Below are positions 26,285 through 39,138 of a DNA stretch of 64,000 nucleotides, in pieces. This DNA comes from Himantopus leucocephalus. Its lineage: Eukaryota > Chordata > Aves > Charadriiformes > Recurvirostridae. A program made the translations under genes and the position numbers. Positions within the stretch are counted from its first letter, which is position 1. The number at the start of each line of letters is the position of its first letter. The notes under the pieces are model-generated. The model ran no database searches. It was not told where the DNA came from and was given only the letters and a program-made list of their open reading frames with translations. The stretch lies in contig RSEF01000019.1 of NCBI GenBank assembly GCA_003993805.1, positions 6,145,599-6,209,598 of the forward strand, given 5' to 3'.

Positions 26285-29200
26285 CCTGCAAAAAGGGCTC
26301 TTAGCGTTGCAAGAGCACATTGTGATTTGCAGTCGAGGTGTTGGATTGAACATTCGTCAGCTGCATTTCCCAAATTCCAGGAGAGACAGATCCAAGCGTG
26401 GCACGGGAACAGCTTCTCTGATCACCGGTACAGCGTGGCCCCACGAGGAGATGTTCCCGAGAAACGCCGGGGGTGGAGAGGTGCGGGGATGGACCGGCCT
26501 CGTCCCCAACGCCAGCGTCTCCCGGAGCGGTGGCCTCAGAGGAAGGGCAGCGTGTGTCTGCCGGGAGCGGAGCGGTCCCCTTTCCCTTACTAAGCAATCC
26601 TCCCTTCCTCCACCAAAGAGCCTGCTAACCACTTTCTTATCTTTCTTAACTCTGCAAAACAATCTCTGGCAAAGCAGGCATCCTCCGAAATGGCAGAGGA
26701 AATAAATTCCCCCAGTCCCTGAAAAGGAAAAGGCTGGAGACTCTTGCAGCAGGGAGAACAGCCCGTGCCCTGCCAAAGCTGACGGTGGTGCCACATTGGC
26801 TTCGCTGAGGATACGGATCTTGCCTTCCTCCTTCCCCAGCCTGGGACCACGGGCGTGGGGCAGGCTCTCAGGGACTTGTCTTCCCTGCTTGGTGTTCCAG
26901 TAGGACCTGCAAGGGAGGAGGAGAGCAGGCGCCCTCAGACTTGTGTTGGCTCTACTCTGTGGCTTGAATTTTTCTCTTTTTTTTTCCCCCTGGGAAATTT
27001 GGGGATGTGCTGGGAGCTGGGGCAGAAGGGAGGAGGGCATCGAGATGGCTATAACAGGGAGTCCCTGGCTGTGACTCGCTCTTTCTTCCGGATTCATCTG
27101 CCTTTTTCAAAGCTGCGATTTTTTAGCTCCTTGTTCTCCCGACAAACAATTAAAACGTGTGGTCCCATGTTCAGGGCTTCACCTCGGAGAGCAGAAATGC
27201 CCCAGATATTCCACAGCTGTGGGGATCAGTTTGCCCAGTGCTGGGGCACGTGGCCACAGGGGCTGGAAGCAAATGCTTTCTCCAATGGAAATTCCTGCAG
27301 CATCTTACTGGAGGCAGCGTTTTGCAATGGGGGGAAGCCCATGGCTCTTGCTGAGCTGTTGGCAGTGTTGCCTGAGGACACAATGAGAACCAGGCAGGAG
27401 CCACACTCACGAACCAGATGAAATGTCTCCATCACTCTGTGGACACTTCCTGTACCCCGTCGGCTTCTGACCCAGGCTAAAGTCATGCTTTTCTCTCGTT
27501 TTGCTGCTGCCCAGTAGGAATGGGCTGGTGGGGGTGAAATTAAACAAGCTGACCATCCGCCTCCTGCCTACAAGGTGTTGGATGCAGCCTGGAGCCAACT
27601 GCTCCCTACTGCAAACGCTGCTGCTCCCTGGAGAGGCAAACTGACAAAAAGGTTCTTTAGCACATTTAACATCAGGGCAAGTCTTTCCAAGCATCAGCGG
27701 AAGCCAAAAGCTTCATTTGGAAACCATCAGAATCCTTCCTCTCTGTGCTGTGTAGCTCCTCACGCTTCAGAGGAGCAGTTGATCCTCAGCTGGATCTTCC
27801 AGCCAGACCTCTGGGTTGTCCTCGGCACAGGGGCTCAAGAAGGGTCTGGAGGATGGCTTTCCATCCAGAGCATCTGCTTCAGGTGACTTCGGTGCTGACT
27901 CTTCCACCTGAGTTCCTGCAGCACCTTCAGATGTGTCTTGAGGTGGACAAACAGCTTTCCCCAACCCCATGGTAAGCTGTCACCACGGAAGAGAAGAGTT
28001 GAGAGGAGCGGGTTGCATAGAGGGTCTGGAGGAGCTGTGAGATGTTTTGTAGGGCAGTGCCAGGCTATGCCGCAGCACAGAGGGTTTGAGGGACGTAGGC
28101 TGGGACCTGTGGCAGCGTGGGGTTTCCGTATGGAGTTTTAAGTGTCTTCTGGCCTAGATCAGTAAAAAATCAGTCTGTATTCCTGCCCCACAGCCACTAG
28201 GTGCCAGTCAGGGAGAGAGATCTGGCCCCTGGCAGACAGACAGCTCTGGGGAGGGCTGCTCCCTTGGCGTGCTGGTGCGGGGATCCCCTCCTCTGGGGAG
28301 GGCTTGCTGAGAGCAGGCTCCAAGCCCCAGAATTGCTCACAGCTTCCCCCGCGTCGCTGGGTCTCACCTTCACGTCCTACAGCTGCCGGCGGTGACAGGT
28401 ACCAGCGCCTTGGGTGCAGTTTGAGGACTTTCGTGGTAGGAATCTGTGCAGGTTACTCGGGGCTTCTTCTGATCTCTGACACCAAAAATTGGATGACTCA
28501 GCTCAGGTCTATCGCTTTGCACCTTTATAGCATCCGTGCGTCTTCTCTGCGTTACTGCGTGGGACGAGCAAGGCTGGCCTTAGCCTGGCAACCCCTAGTG
28601 ACGGTGGGCAGTTGGCTCCCTTTCCATCCTGCTTTCCAGTTTCAAAGGCCGGTCACGGCTGAGCTACGTGGCCAGGGCTGGAAAGACGGAGGCGTTTGTC
28701 AGGCCAAGAGCACATCTGCGCCAATGACTCGTCTGAGACCGTGTGCCCCAGTGCAGAGGCTGGAGCCGTGCGTCCACAAGGCTCAGGGTGTTGGGAGAGA
28801 CGTTTCGTTAAGACGTGGCCTACGCTTTCTCTTTAGGGAGCCCCTGCTTTGCAGAGAACATGGTTCTCCAGCAGCAGCAATGGGGAAGAGTGACTGGAGT
28901 GGTTCTCCTGAGCTCCTCTGTCTTCCCTGGGCATTTCTGATACACCTCTCTGCTGTGATGGAACATCCAATGTGGATGTAGTGGATTCCTTTCGCCATGT
29001 GCGCTCTCTGGTTGGTGCCAGGCCCTGCCTGCACCGGCACCGCCTCCTGCAGAGCCAGGGCAGCAGCGAGGTGTGTCGGAGCCAATGGTGCCTTGGTTTG
29101 GGCCCCATTGCAGCCACAGTTGCTCTCTCGGGTCACGCACAGAGGTGCAGGCGTGTGGGAACCGCGTCCGCCGAGCCTGCTGTGGCATTAGTCAAAATCA

Positions 29201-30714
29201 GAAGTTGCTCTGAGAGAAGCTGTGGCTGAAGTCAGCCCTCAGCTGCAGAAACCAGGGTTGTGATCCAGCTGCGAGCGCTGCTACCCAGCCGTGACGGATG
29301 CTTTGGTCCTCCCTACCCAGGTGGCCAAACCCTGTATTTGGGGCTGGGGCAGGGCGAGGGGCTCCTCGGGCTGCGTCCTGGCCAAGGGAACGAGCCCAGA
29401 GAAGCCAGCTTGTGATAAGTCCGGGGTTAAACCCAGCCCAGCTTTTCTGCGAGCCTGCGAGATGAAAACCCAGAAGGGATGAGACCAAACCGGGTGCTTT
29501 CCTCTCCGCTCCTCCTCCAGCGCGTCGGGCCGCCCTCCGAGCTGGCTCCCCGGGGATGGGAGGAGGCAGCACAGGGCACCCGGAGGCATTTAGCCACGTC
29601 CTGCCTGGATGTTTTAGCAGGGTCAGTGCAAATGTTTCAGCTGGGCCGTGTAGACGCTGTGTGGTTTATATTGTTTGGGGCTCACTTGGTTTCAGGATCG
29701 TTCAGCTACTTCAGCTAAGCCATGTTTAAAACCGATGTGGCAAAAATAGTGTTATCCCCACGCTGGATCGTGCTGGAGTTTGGCTCTGAGTCCCGGTCCT
29801 ATCCCGTTCCCATCTCCGAATCTGGGATGGGATCTCTCCATACTATGACTCAAACTTCTCATGTCCTTTTCCCCTTCTGAATCCAGCTGTCAGGATGTGC
29901 TCGTGTCTCCCCCTCGCACACAGGAATGCAGAGCCGGCAATGGCAGCCCGTCCTCCGAGCGAACCCTTCTCCAAAGCCGCTGCCTCCTGTTTGCTTGCGG
30001 AATCGTAAGGTTTTGCCGAGTGAGAAGTTGCCGGGGTCCCTCCGCACGCTGCCAGCAGCTGCGTGGCATTGTCGGAGGCTGCCATGGGCACAGGGCAGCC
30101 CTCTCCGGACCAAATCCCCCGACGGAATGTGGCAGGTCCCCGTGGCCGAGCGGGGGCTCCCCTGGCCAGCTGGCTTGGCTGCGGGAGGCTCTTTGGACTA
30201 GCTGAAGGAGTCTGCATTCCTGCCTCCCAGTTATTTGCTCTTTAGGACGCTGCGTAAAATTAACAAGTTGTAAAAGTTGATTGAAGGCGGCGGTGGGTGT
30301 GACGGCGATTTGCTTAGCTGCGGGAGAGCCGTGTGCGGAGCAGCGGGGCTGGTGTCGGGGGGGGGCAGCCCCTCTGTCCCCCCTCCCGGCTCCAGGCGCG
30401 CCGCTGACCCAAAGCGAGACCGAGGCTGGTTTCTGGTGGTGTCACCCCCACCAGCACCAGGTGCACGAGTCCCCCCTCGGGCACAGCGCTCGCAGCTCTG
30501 GCGCCAAGTCCCTTCCCTCCCCTTAAATCTCCTGGAGGACACGTGCTGGTGTCAGGGCCGCGTCTCCTTCGGGCCAGGTGCCGATCGTCCTGTGTGGGAA
30601 TCCTCTGCCCTCCTCTCGGTAAAGAGCATCACACAGCACTCGGGGAAGCGTTTCCCTTCAGGCTGTTTTATCTGCGCGGGGGAAACACAGCCAAGGTCAT
30701 GGAGGGGATCAGCT

Positions 30715-30754
30715 TCGTTAGATCTGGGGACCCCTCGTTAGACCTGGGGACCCT
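30715..30754. repeat. 2 x 20-bp tandem duplication
   Basis: TCGTTAGATCTGGGGACCCC is followed directly by TCGTTAGACCTGGGGACCCT, two differences in 20. It is a short local duplication. Confidence 0.88.
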
Positions 30755-30889
30755 GCTCGCCGCTGGCAGGAGGTGACACAGGCAGGGTCCTGGTGGCACT
30801 GGCACTGCAAAGTGGCTTCGAAAATACAACAGCTGGTACAGTTAATGCACAGCCCGGTGGGTCTCTACAGGCAGTTAGCGTGTGTTAAT

Positions 30890-30990
30890 GTGTGTCCTGC
30901 TGTGTCTTACTCAATGATTAGTATGATAATGTATGACCCATGAATTAGCAGTCGGAGCGCTAATGAGCCTCGTCAGCGTGCCCTAGCAGC
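30890..30990. other. Candidate enhancer with clustered homeodomain cores
   Basis: Within about 50 bp there are four TAAT/ATTA cores: TGATTA at 30915-30920, GATAAT at 30925-30930, AATTA at 30943-30947 and CTAATG at 30960-30965. They lie in an otherwise GC-rich intron. The sequence is not repetitive. The density suggests a conserved regulatory element, by inference only. Confidence 0.33.
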
Positions 30991-33900
30991 CACCAGCCCG
31001 CCAGTGGGTGGCTGGTGCTGGGAGCTGGTGGTTAGTCTGTCTTGATGTAGCAGGAGATTAGAAACCTCTCGTCTCCGGGCCTGATGAAATCAGACTGGCG
31101 ATTGGGGTTGCTGCAGCCGAAGCCACCTCCGCCCCACGCCTGGTCCCCAGCCACGTGTCCCCGAGAGGCACCGCGGTGGCGAGGAGCTCGGCGATGCCTC
31201 GGTTGCTCGCGCCTCTGGGGAACTGAGCCCAGGTCATGGACGGGGGCACCAGACCACTTCAGCAATTCTCAGTTTCAGTTTTCCTTTGAGAGTGGCTGCG
31301 TGCGTGTCAGGCCTATTTTAATACCCGGCGATGACTTGAAGCCAGGCTTTCGGTTCCTGCTGTCTCACTGCACGGTCGGAGGGGGAAGGGCACGCGGGGT
31401 GGCTGTATTCCCTGCCGGGGCTGGGGTGTCTGCCGCCGCATCGCCAAATACCTTGACACCGTGTCATTTTGTACTTGACCATTCCTTCGGGAAGGGTGGG
31501 CACGGCTCCCAGCGTCCTCACCGCGCTCCGCTCCGGCAGCGAGGAATCGCCACGTGAGCCGGCAAGCGCCTTCGCAGCCGTCTTCACCGCCTCGGGCATC
31601 CCGCTGCTGCTGCGGGCACTCACGTTTCCGCTCCGAAACAGGAAGTTTCTGACAAAAGCGGGTTGCTCTGCGGCACGCAAGGTTCGAGAGTGACCCGGGT
31701 GCCAGTCACAGGTCACTTCTTTCCCAGCATCTCAGAGGCTGGGGTGCCCCGCGGTGGGACCAGCCTGGCCGCCGGCAGCTCGGGGCTCTGCCGCGTCCTC
31801 CTCAAGCAGGGCTGCATGTGACGGGGATGTGCAGAGCATTTGCTCCTTCCCTGTTTTTCATTCATGTGGGTTGGAAAAATGTGTTCATGAGACGAGTTGC
31901 TGTGGCATTATGTCATGGACCTTCAGTTGGGCTCTTTTCTCCCCAGCAGATGAGCTGAATTTAAGCATCGGGCTGTGCTGGCTTGGCAGGAAATCTGGTG
32001 TTTCCTACTTGTTTCTTCTTCAGGGGTGGAAGGAGCGAACCCACCTGCCCTTGTCCCTAGCCCCAGCCATGGATGAAAGGAGTTCTCCTGCAATCTGCCT
32101 GATCGTTCCCAATCCAGGAGGCTCTGACAGCGAGATTTAAGCCTTTGCTGTGCAGAGATGGCTGCGCCGCAGCTGTGTCAGCGCCCAGCCCTTCATAAAT
32201 ATATGAAAAGAAAACCTCACGGGTCGTAAACTAAACGTGATGGCTTTTATTTCTAGAGGTGTCTTGAGAAATCCCTCGGGAATGGTGTCGGGATGGGGTG
32301 CCCATCTCTTCCCCACCTAGCCAGACAGTTCCTGCATCCCCTTCCCTGATGCTGCTGCTGTCGGCTGCATCCTGGCATCCCACGGCACGTGGCTGCTGGC
32401 AGCAGGGCTCAACCCCCGGTGCTGCCACCGGCACATCCCCGCAGCTGTGCTGGCGGTGGTGAGTGCTTCCCTCGCCCAGCAGCCTGGGCACAAGGGAACT
32501 GCAGATACCAGGACTGGAAAATCCCTGGGCTGAAGTCACCCCGTGTGAGTCAGGCCGGGTCTCCGCAGCGTTAGCCCGTTGAGCTGGGGATGAAGCAGGC
32601 GGTGAGGTTTCCACCACTTCCCCCAAGGCCGCTGCTGCAGCCGGAGCTCTCCGGAGGGATGTTTCCCATGACAGCCATTCCCGCTTTGCTCTTGTTCTCT
32701 TTCCTTCTGACTTTTCCCTGTGCAGAATCGTTCCTAAAGGAGAGCCAGGAGGGTGGAAATGTTCCTGCAGTGACACTTGCTGGGATTGCTCCTGGCTGGA
32801 TGTCCCAAGCAGCAAAGGGCTGTCCCAGGAAAGAGGGTCCCCAGCAGCCCCACCTGCTCCCGGGGCTCCTGAGCCTGCCTCACCTTGTCCTTTGCTCACC
32901 TCTGTCCCATAGGACAGGTTTTTTAGGAGCAGAACCGGTGGTTACGGGTCCCTTGCTCCCTGAAATATTACATTCTTGCGATCGCCCTGCTCGCACCATC
33001 GCTCCACAGCAGCGACTGCCTCCCGAGGGCAGGAAGGGGCTTCTCCTCTCCCCCTCCGCCTGTCGGTGCAGGTACGGGGGGGTCCCAGGGGGGCAGCTTC
33101 AAAGGGAGGTGGCCCCGGCTGGTGGTGCATGAGGGTGCCTCGCTCAGGCAGTAGCTGGGGTGGGAGGTTGGAGGTCAGAGGAGGGTCAGGTGTTTGACAC
33201 GCACTACAGCGACACGGTGGTTAAAATTAGCCCGCAGAGAGGAAACTGGCAGCGTTGTGGAAGAGCAGAAGTTTCCTCTCACGGCAGCCTGGTGCAGCGG
33301 GGCCGCGTGCCACTGCCAGCCCTCCGCTCACCGCAGCGCGGCCCCGTCCGGGGCCACCGGCACGGCAGGGTGACGAGCCGGTCTCTGCAGAGCCGGGGTG
33401 TGCAGCGTTGGTATGGCGTGGCGTGAGCGTGCAGGGACAGAGCAGACAGCATCCCTGGCTGCGAGGCGCCTGGTTGAGTCCCCTGCATGGGGTCTGGCCC
33501 TCTCCCTGGCTTCAGGATCCCGCTCCGGGAAGCCACTGGGAACCCTTGTGGGATGGGGGTCTCTGAGGCTGCTTTGCTCTGTACGAGCAGAGCAAAACCA
33601 GGGTGGTTTGGGGGGGCAGGAGGAACTCGAGCATCAACGTGATCTTCATCTCCATAGCGTGTAGCCCTTGTAGCCCCGTTTGCTGACTTTCTCCCTATAA
33701 ATCTGCTGCTCGCTGGGGGTGACGCTGGTCAGCGGGAAGCACCAGGGGAGAACGCTGCAGGTGCAGAACCCCGCTGCGAGGGGACGAGGTCTGAGCTGAC
33801 GCCGGTGGTGGTGGAGGCACCGACAGAGGCTGTGCCATGCGAGACAGGGCTGCAGAGGCACCGGGCTCCCGTGCTCTGGAAACTCCATTTGAGAGCCTCA

Positions 33901-34530
33901 TAAATTGGATAATTATTCAAGCTATTGAGTTTCCTTCTGGCCAGATCCATCCCAGCCTCCCAGACACGGGGCTCCCCAGTTGGTCCATGAGATGTGCCCG
34001 TGGGATGTGGTCGGGCTGGAGACGAGGAGGGGCTCAGCTTTTCTGAAATGCCCCTACCCGCCCGCTCTCGCACCTGCATCCGTCCCCAGCTTTCAGAGGG
34101 GGGATCTGGTGATGGAGCCGAAATGAAACAGTAAGGACAGGCCACGTCGTTCATCTCCCATGCTTCAGCAGGACTTCCCCCCCATTCGGGGGGGCTGGGC
34201 AGGGGGCTGGCTGACCCCCCGCAGCCCCGCGGCCCAGGGGTGTGGTGGAGGGGGCAGGACAGGCTGTGGATCGGCGCTGGGCGTGCTGACTTCGCCTGCC
34301 TCCTTTTCCTTGGGGACAGCGGGCTGCGAGGCACAAACAAACCTCTTCCATCCCTGTTTAGGAGAAGAGGGGCGCCCCGCGCATGCCCGCGGGGCTGTGC
34401 AGTGCTGCCTGCGTCCCGCTGGGCCTTCTACCCCCGAACGTTTCTCCCTGGCCGTTGCCCATCCGCCTCCCCTTTGCACTGACTTTGTTTTCCTTTCCCT
34501 CTCCCCAACCCCCTCGTCCTCACCCCGTAG

Positions 34531-34707
34531 GTTATTGCAGCCGACTGCAAGAGGGTCACAGTTCTGAAGTATTTCCTGGAAGCCCTTTGTGGACAAGAAG
34601 AGCCTTTGCTGGCATTCAAGGGTGGAAAATATGTGTCAGTGGCACCCGTCCCAGACGCCATGGGAAAGGAAATGGGAAGCCAAGAGGGAAAACAACTGGA
34701 AGATCAG
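34531..34707 (+). CDS. SMG6: SMG6 exon b: linker N-terminal part
   Basis: This is a 177-nt, phase 0-0 exon encoding 59 residues that start VIAADCKRVTVLKYFLEALC and end GKQLEDQ. It includes GGKYVSVAPVPDAMGKEMGS, which matches human SMG6 nearly residue for residue. It closes the helical domain and enters the charged linker before the PIN domain. The acceptor is CACCCCGTAG and the donor is CAG|GTACCG. Because its length is a multiple of three, skipping it would keep the frame. Confidence 0.97.
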
Positions 34708-34788
34708 GTACCGTGCGGGAAGAGCGCGCCTCGGTGAAGGAAGAATCACCCCTGTGGGGCCCAGCCTCTGCCTGCCCTGCAGCTCCCG

Positions 34789-34798
34789 CTATTTATAG
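34789..34798. promoter_or_regulatory. Perfect MEF2-type motif
   Basis: CTATTTATAG fits the MEF2 consensus YTA(A/T)4TAR and is palindrome-like, about 80 bp after the exon b donor in GC-rich sequence. It could mark a muscle or neural enhancer. A single 10-bp motif is weak evidence. Confidence 0.3.
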
Positions 34799-37084
34799 CC
34801 GGCGTAGCTGCGTGTGCATTTTATGGGGGGAGGCAAAGGAGGGGGGGGGGGCAAATGGTGCACAGCCCTTGTCTCCCGAGTGTACTTCGCTCGTGCCCTT
34901 TCCTGCCAGTCCAGCCCGCCTGCCTCTATCTCGCGCGCCGCTATGAGTTCCAGATGCTGCTTTTTCATACCCCGAGCCGGGGGGAGCTTTAATAACGTGC
35001 AGCGCCAACGGCCCCGGGAGAGGAGGTGGGCGAGGGGGTGTCAGGGTTCAGCTTCAGGATCAAGTTTATAGCCGTGGAGCTCGTTGTGGCGGAGGCCTGA
35101 GCTCCAGCCTCCAGCACACGTACAGGAAGAGCTGACATTGGCGCCCCGTCCCTCCCCTGCCTCTCACATCCTGATGTGATTAAGGAATTCAACTCTTGTT
35201 TTTCTGCCCTTGCTTGTTCCTGTAGGCCTTGCTTCACTCCAGGCTCCATGTGTGTGTTTAAGGGCCCTGCCAGCCGCTCTGCAGGTTGACTCTTTTCTTC
35301 TGTTTAATCTTGCAGTTGGAAAGGCCAGGGAAACAGGAGAGAGGGGCAGAGGCGTTGGGAGCGGGGAGCTGGGTGGCCCGGCACTGCCCAGGCTCGCTCC
35401 GGGTCCCCTCCCTGCGCCGGGGCCGGGCGCTGCAGAGCCAGAGCGGGTATCGCCCCGTGCAGGGGACAGCACTTCGCCTCTGTCGGCGCTGGGTGGCCCG
35501 TGGCACATGTCCCCATGTGCCCCAGGGAGCTGACAGCCAGAGGAGCCTGTAGCAAGAACGTGCTCGGCACCCTCCTCATCCCAGCAGCCAGCTCTGGCTG
35601 AGCAGGGGACAGATTTTAGGTGATTTTTTTGCACAGGGTCTCAGAGCAAAACCCCAGGCAGCACCCCTGTCTCTATAAGGTGGGAGAGCTTATAGACCCT
35701 TGTCCTCTTCTGGAGAAGGTCCATGAGGTTTTCTAGCTGACACCACCCAAAGCATGCGATATGGGGGGATCTTCAGGCTCTAGCCAGTGTCATGACAGGA
35801 ACGGTCCTGTTCTCCGGAGCACTCCTGTTGGGTCAGTCCCTCCAATTGCTGCTATGGACAAACACAATATGGAGGATAACTCCCTCCTGCCCCATCCCCA
35901 CAGTCTCTGCTCGGCTGTGGGAACCTCTGTGTGAGCTCGTTGCGCAACCCTGGAGCTTCCTCCTTGGGCTCTGATCGCAAGAGAGCTTCCAGCTCACCAG
36001 CGTGACCACCGCCAGCCTGGGCAAGCAGATCCCGACCCACCGCAGCAGATCTGCGTCTGACACACGCTTTTCCCCGAGGCCCTTGTGCGACGCTGTCCCT
36101 CTGGCAGCATCCCCTGTGGTCCAGGCTGTCCCGGCAGAGGGAAGTGAGCCTGAGGGCTCCATCTTCCTCCTTCCCATGGCTAAAAAGTCACAAGGAGAGA
36201 AGATACGTGGTTCTGTGGCCAGGCTGGTGTGTGGTCTGGGTGATACGATTGAGTACACGACTGTGCAGTGCTGGGGTTGTTTTAAATTAAGTCTGCAAGC
36301 TCCTGCCCAAGTCCCTCCTGCTGACACATGCCATGGCAGCCTGCACAGGACTGGGAGTGTATCGATGCTCTTATCCCTCCAGGGCGTCCTCTTGTGCAGG
36401 AGCCGTCCCCTGCAGCCTTCTGGGGGCTCAGAGCAGGTCTTTCTGCCCAGCTGCCACCTGGGAGCTCTTCCCAGCCCCATCACAACCCCTGGCATTTGTG
36501 CAGAGAAGGGGAGATGGATAATGGCAGGGCTCGGGAAGGCCTGTGGTCATGCACTGGGGAGCAAGGGGGTCGGGGTGAGACAAAGGGGCTGTCAGCAGCA
36601 GTGGCAGAGGTGGGCTCCTGGGCAGCACGTGTGCGCAGGCAGCTCCCGGTGGGACACATGTTGAGGAACAGGGACTTGTGGTCTCCCCTTTGGGCAGGGA
36701 GCCACTGCGGGGAGAGCAGCAAAGCTGGGAGGTGGAACTGGGTTGTGGCTGATCCCCAGTTGGACACCAGCCATGACCTCCCACCCTCCTGTGTCCCGGA
36801 GATTTGAGTGCACGGGGAAGGATCAGTGTGGCCTTCACCTGGAGTAGGAACAGCATGGCTCATTCTGGGGTCTCCAGTTCAGGCAGTGCAGGCGTACTGG
36901 GAAGGGTCTGCAGACCTCCTGGTGGGGAGAGCCAGGGAAGGGTCTCTAGGAGAGGGTGAAGATGCAACATGGTCCAGAAGTGCCTGTGCAGGCAGGAGGT
37001 TGGAGAACCAGGGACCCTTCAGTTCAGCAAAGACAAGGTTCCTGGCCAGCAGAAGCATGGCAAGGGCAGACTAGAAGTAGGATG

Positions 37085-37262
37085 CAAATGTTAACAGAGG
37101 AAGTAATTAACCATTGAAATGACTGACCTCAAGACACAGTGGATTCTCCATCATATGGAGCTTTAAAATCAAGATGGAGCGTCTCCTTCTAAAACATCTG
37201 TTCCAGCCCAGCTGGAAGTTTTGGGGTGGGTGCAGGAATCTCTCTGGCCTATTCAGAGATCA
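37085..37262 (+). mobile_element. Ancient CR1-type LINE 3' tail
   Basis: The motif order follows an old reptile/bird CR1 3' consensus as I recall it: AGTAATTAACCATTGAAATG, CAGTGGATTCTCCATCA, then TTTAAAATCAAGATGGAGCG. Next come TTCTAAAACATCTGTTCCAG, CCCAGCTGGAAGTTTTGGGG and TGCAGGAATCTCTCTGG. The copy is diverged and truncated before the usual terminal repeat. Sense orientation relative to SMG6. Confidence 0.72.
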
Positions 37263-37831
37263 AAACGGAGAAGGAGAACGGGCTCTTGGGTTCGTGGATC
37301 TGAGTTTCCTGTCAAGATGATGAGCTTGTGTGCCCAGCCTCGGATGGGGCAGCAGTGTGAGAGCAGCGCTGTACAGCCCCGGTGCAGGCAGGTGGGGAGA
37401 AGCAGCATTTGCTCCAAGGGATGTGCAGCCTAAACAGCCGGGCAAAGCGGAGAGACAGGGAAATACCATGGTTTTACAGAACTGAAGCCTGTAAAACATC
37501 AGTGACTCACCCACGGCTGTGGGAAGAGTTTTCCAAGGTGAGGAAGAGGGTTTGATTTTAGAACAGAGCTTTAAGCAGGGCTGCCCCTTCCCTGCCCCGC
37601 TACCTCCTGTCTCATCTTGTCATTTCCTTGTTGTTTACTATTTATTTATTTTGCTTGCTTCTTTTGGGTGTTTAGAAATAGTCAGTCACCCATCAGCAAG
37701 CAGTGATGGACCGTGCCTGGCAGGGATTTGTCTGCTAGAAGGGGGAGAGCAGAACGAGCACGGTCCCTGCCACCAGCATCCCTTACAATGACTTCTCTCC
37801 TTTTTCTTTCTCTCTCTGCATTTCCTGGAAG

Positions 37832-37981
37832 AAGGAGGATGATGTGAGGATCGAGGCATTTGAAGATGATTCTGAGGCTGAAGGCAGCGGAGGAGAGATG
37901 GACATCAAGGAGCTCAGAGCCAAGAAGCAAGCCCTGGCCAGGAAAGTAGCTGAGCAGCAGCGTCGTCAAGACAAGATTCAG
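37832..37981 (+). CDS. SMG6: SMG6 exon c: acidic/basic linker
   Basis: This exon encodes KEDDVRIEAFEDDSEAEGSG, GEMDIKELRAKKQALARK and VAEQQRRQDKIQ, 50 residues. It is an acidic stretch followed by a charged helix that leads into the PIN domain, closely matching human SMG6 (EDSEAEGSGG, ELRAKK, AEQQRRQ). The donor is CAG|GTAGGA. The acceptor sits in GGAAGAAGGAG, a tandem NAGNAG site. Using the second AG moves the start to 37835 and drops one lysine. Both forms keep phase 0. Confidence 0.95.
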
Positions 37982-39138
37982 GTAGGACGGGCCGTGCAGC
38001 TGCAGCGCCCGAGCTGGCTGAGGAGCTGCTTTGCTTTTGTACGTGGGCTGATCCTCTCTCACTGCACCGATGGTGCGCAGCCATTTCCCTGCCACGCATC
38101 AGGACCAGCGGCCTCTCGGGATGTCCCGTAGCACCTTGAGCTTCCTGGGTGTAGGTGCCCTGCGGTGCTTCTGTGAAACCCGGCAGCGAGTTTAACTTTG
38201 CCTTCGGTGGAAGGGCCAAATCAATGTTGCTGTCCCCCACCGAGGGTAAGATCTGCCCTCCCAGGCCCTGAGATCAATGTTTTGGGGACTCCTGGGACCC
38301 TCATGAAGCCAAACACAGCTTCTCCATGGAGCTGCCAGCGCACCCAGGAGCCCTGACAGCGGAGTGCTTTAGCCAGTGGCTGTAAGGCAGTGCGTCCCAG
38401 GCAGCGAGCTGTCCCCCGGCCTGGGGCAGAGGCTCCGCGGCAGCGAGGCTCGGCAAGAAATCAGCTTTTCTGTGCAGCGGGGCACAGGCAGACAGGGGAG
38501 AGGGTGGGACGTGAACGGCAGAGTTCATGTGGGAGCCAGCGGCAGGAAAAATAGTCTGCGAACGGCTGCTGCAGCCAGAGCGCTGCTTGCAAAGCGTTGC
38601 CATCGTTATGGGGACAAACAGACGGGATACAGGTGATCCTGTCCTGGCCCTGGCCTGATCTGAGCATGTTTCCCGGTGGGAGCTGGTGAAGTAAACTGGT
38701 TGGACTGGGAGCAGACGCCTGGCGGTGCACACTGTTGCTTTAAGAGCAATCTCACATGCATGGCTGTTGGCTGCCTCGCGGCTCGCAACCCCTCTTCCTC
38801 CAACCTCGCAGCCCAGATGAGGATTTCTCAGCAGAGGAAAAATTCTCCCTGGCTCCCCTCCCCCTCACCTCCGCCCTCTCTAATGCCCAGGGCCCTTCGC
38901 TTCCATAATTCTTCATTTTCCAGCCTTGAACGTAAGCCAGACACATCTGTCTGGCCATATGCGTGAACTCTGCAGTGTGTGCCGAGGTGGTTGTAAAACA
39001 GGGCTGCTGAAGGCCCTACTGGGAGAGCGTGCACATGTGTACCCTCCGGCTACTGGCGCCGGGCCCAGAACCACTGCGCTTCGCTTTTCCAAACCCACCC
39101 CAACCTTTCAGATTTCGCCTTTTTTTCTTTTTTTTTTT

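Larger units (their letters stand above)
2467..34530 (+). other. SMG6 large intron (32.1 kb)
   Basis: This intron runs from the donor GTCAGC at 2467 to the acceptor CCCCGTAG at 34521-34530. It carries CR1 tails, a MIR-like SINE, an LTR with an assembly gap, homopolymer tracts, small tandem duplications and AT-rich candidate conserved elements, each listed separately. The rest is mixed-composition intron with no recognised gene. Open frames up to about 246 codons on either strand have no familiar motif and look like chance products of GC-rich sequence. Confidence 0.8.
34708..37831 (+). other. SMG6 intron (3.1 kb)
   Basis: This phase-0 intron contains a perfect MEF2-type site just after the donor and an old CR1 tail near 37.1 kb, both listed separately. 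It also has a run of 10 G near 34842. No gene was recognised in either strand. Confidence 0.75.

Noticed and set aside
26357..27097. 246-codon minus-strand open frame near the LTR
   Set aside because: No retroviral or cellular motif. It is outside the LTR and not supported by any signal.
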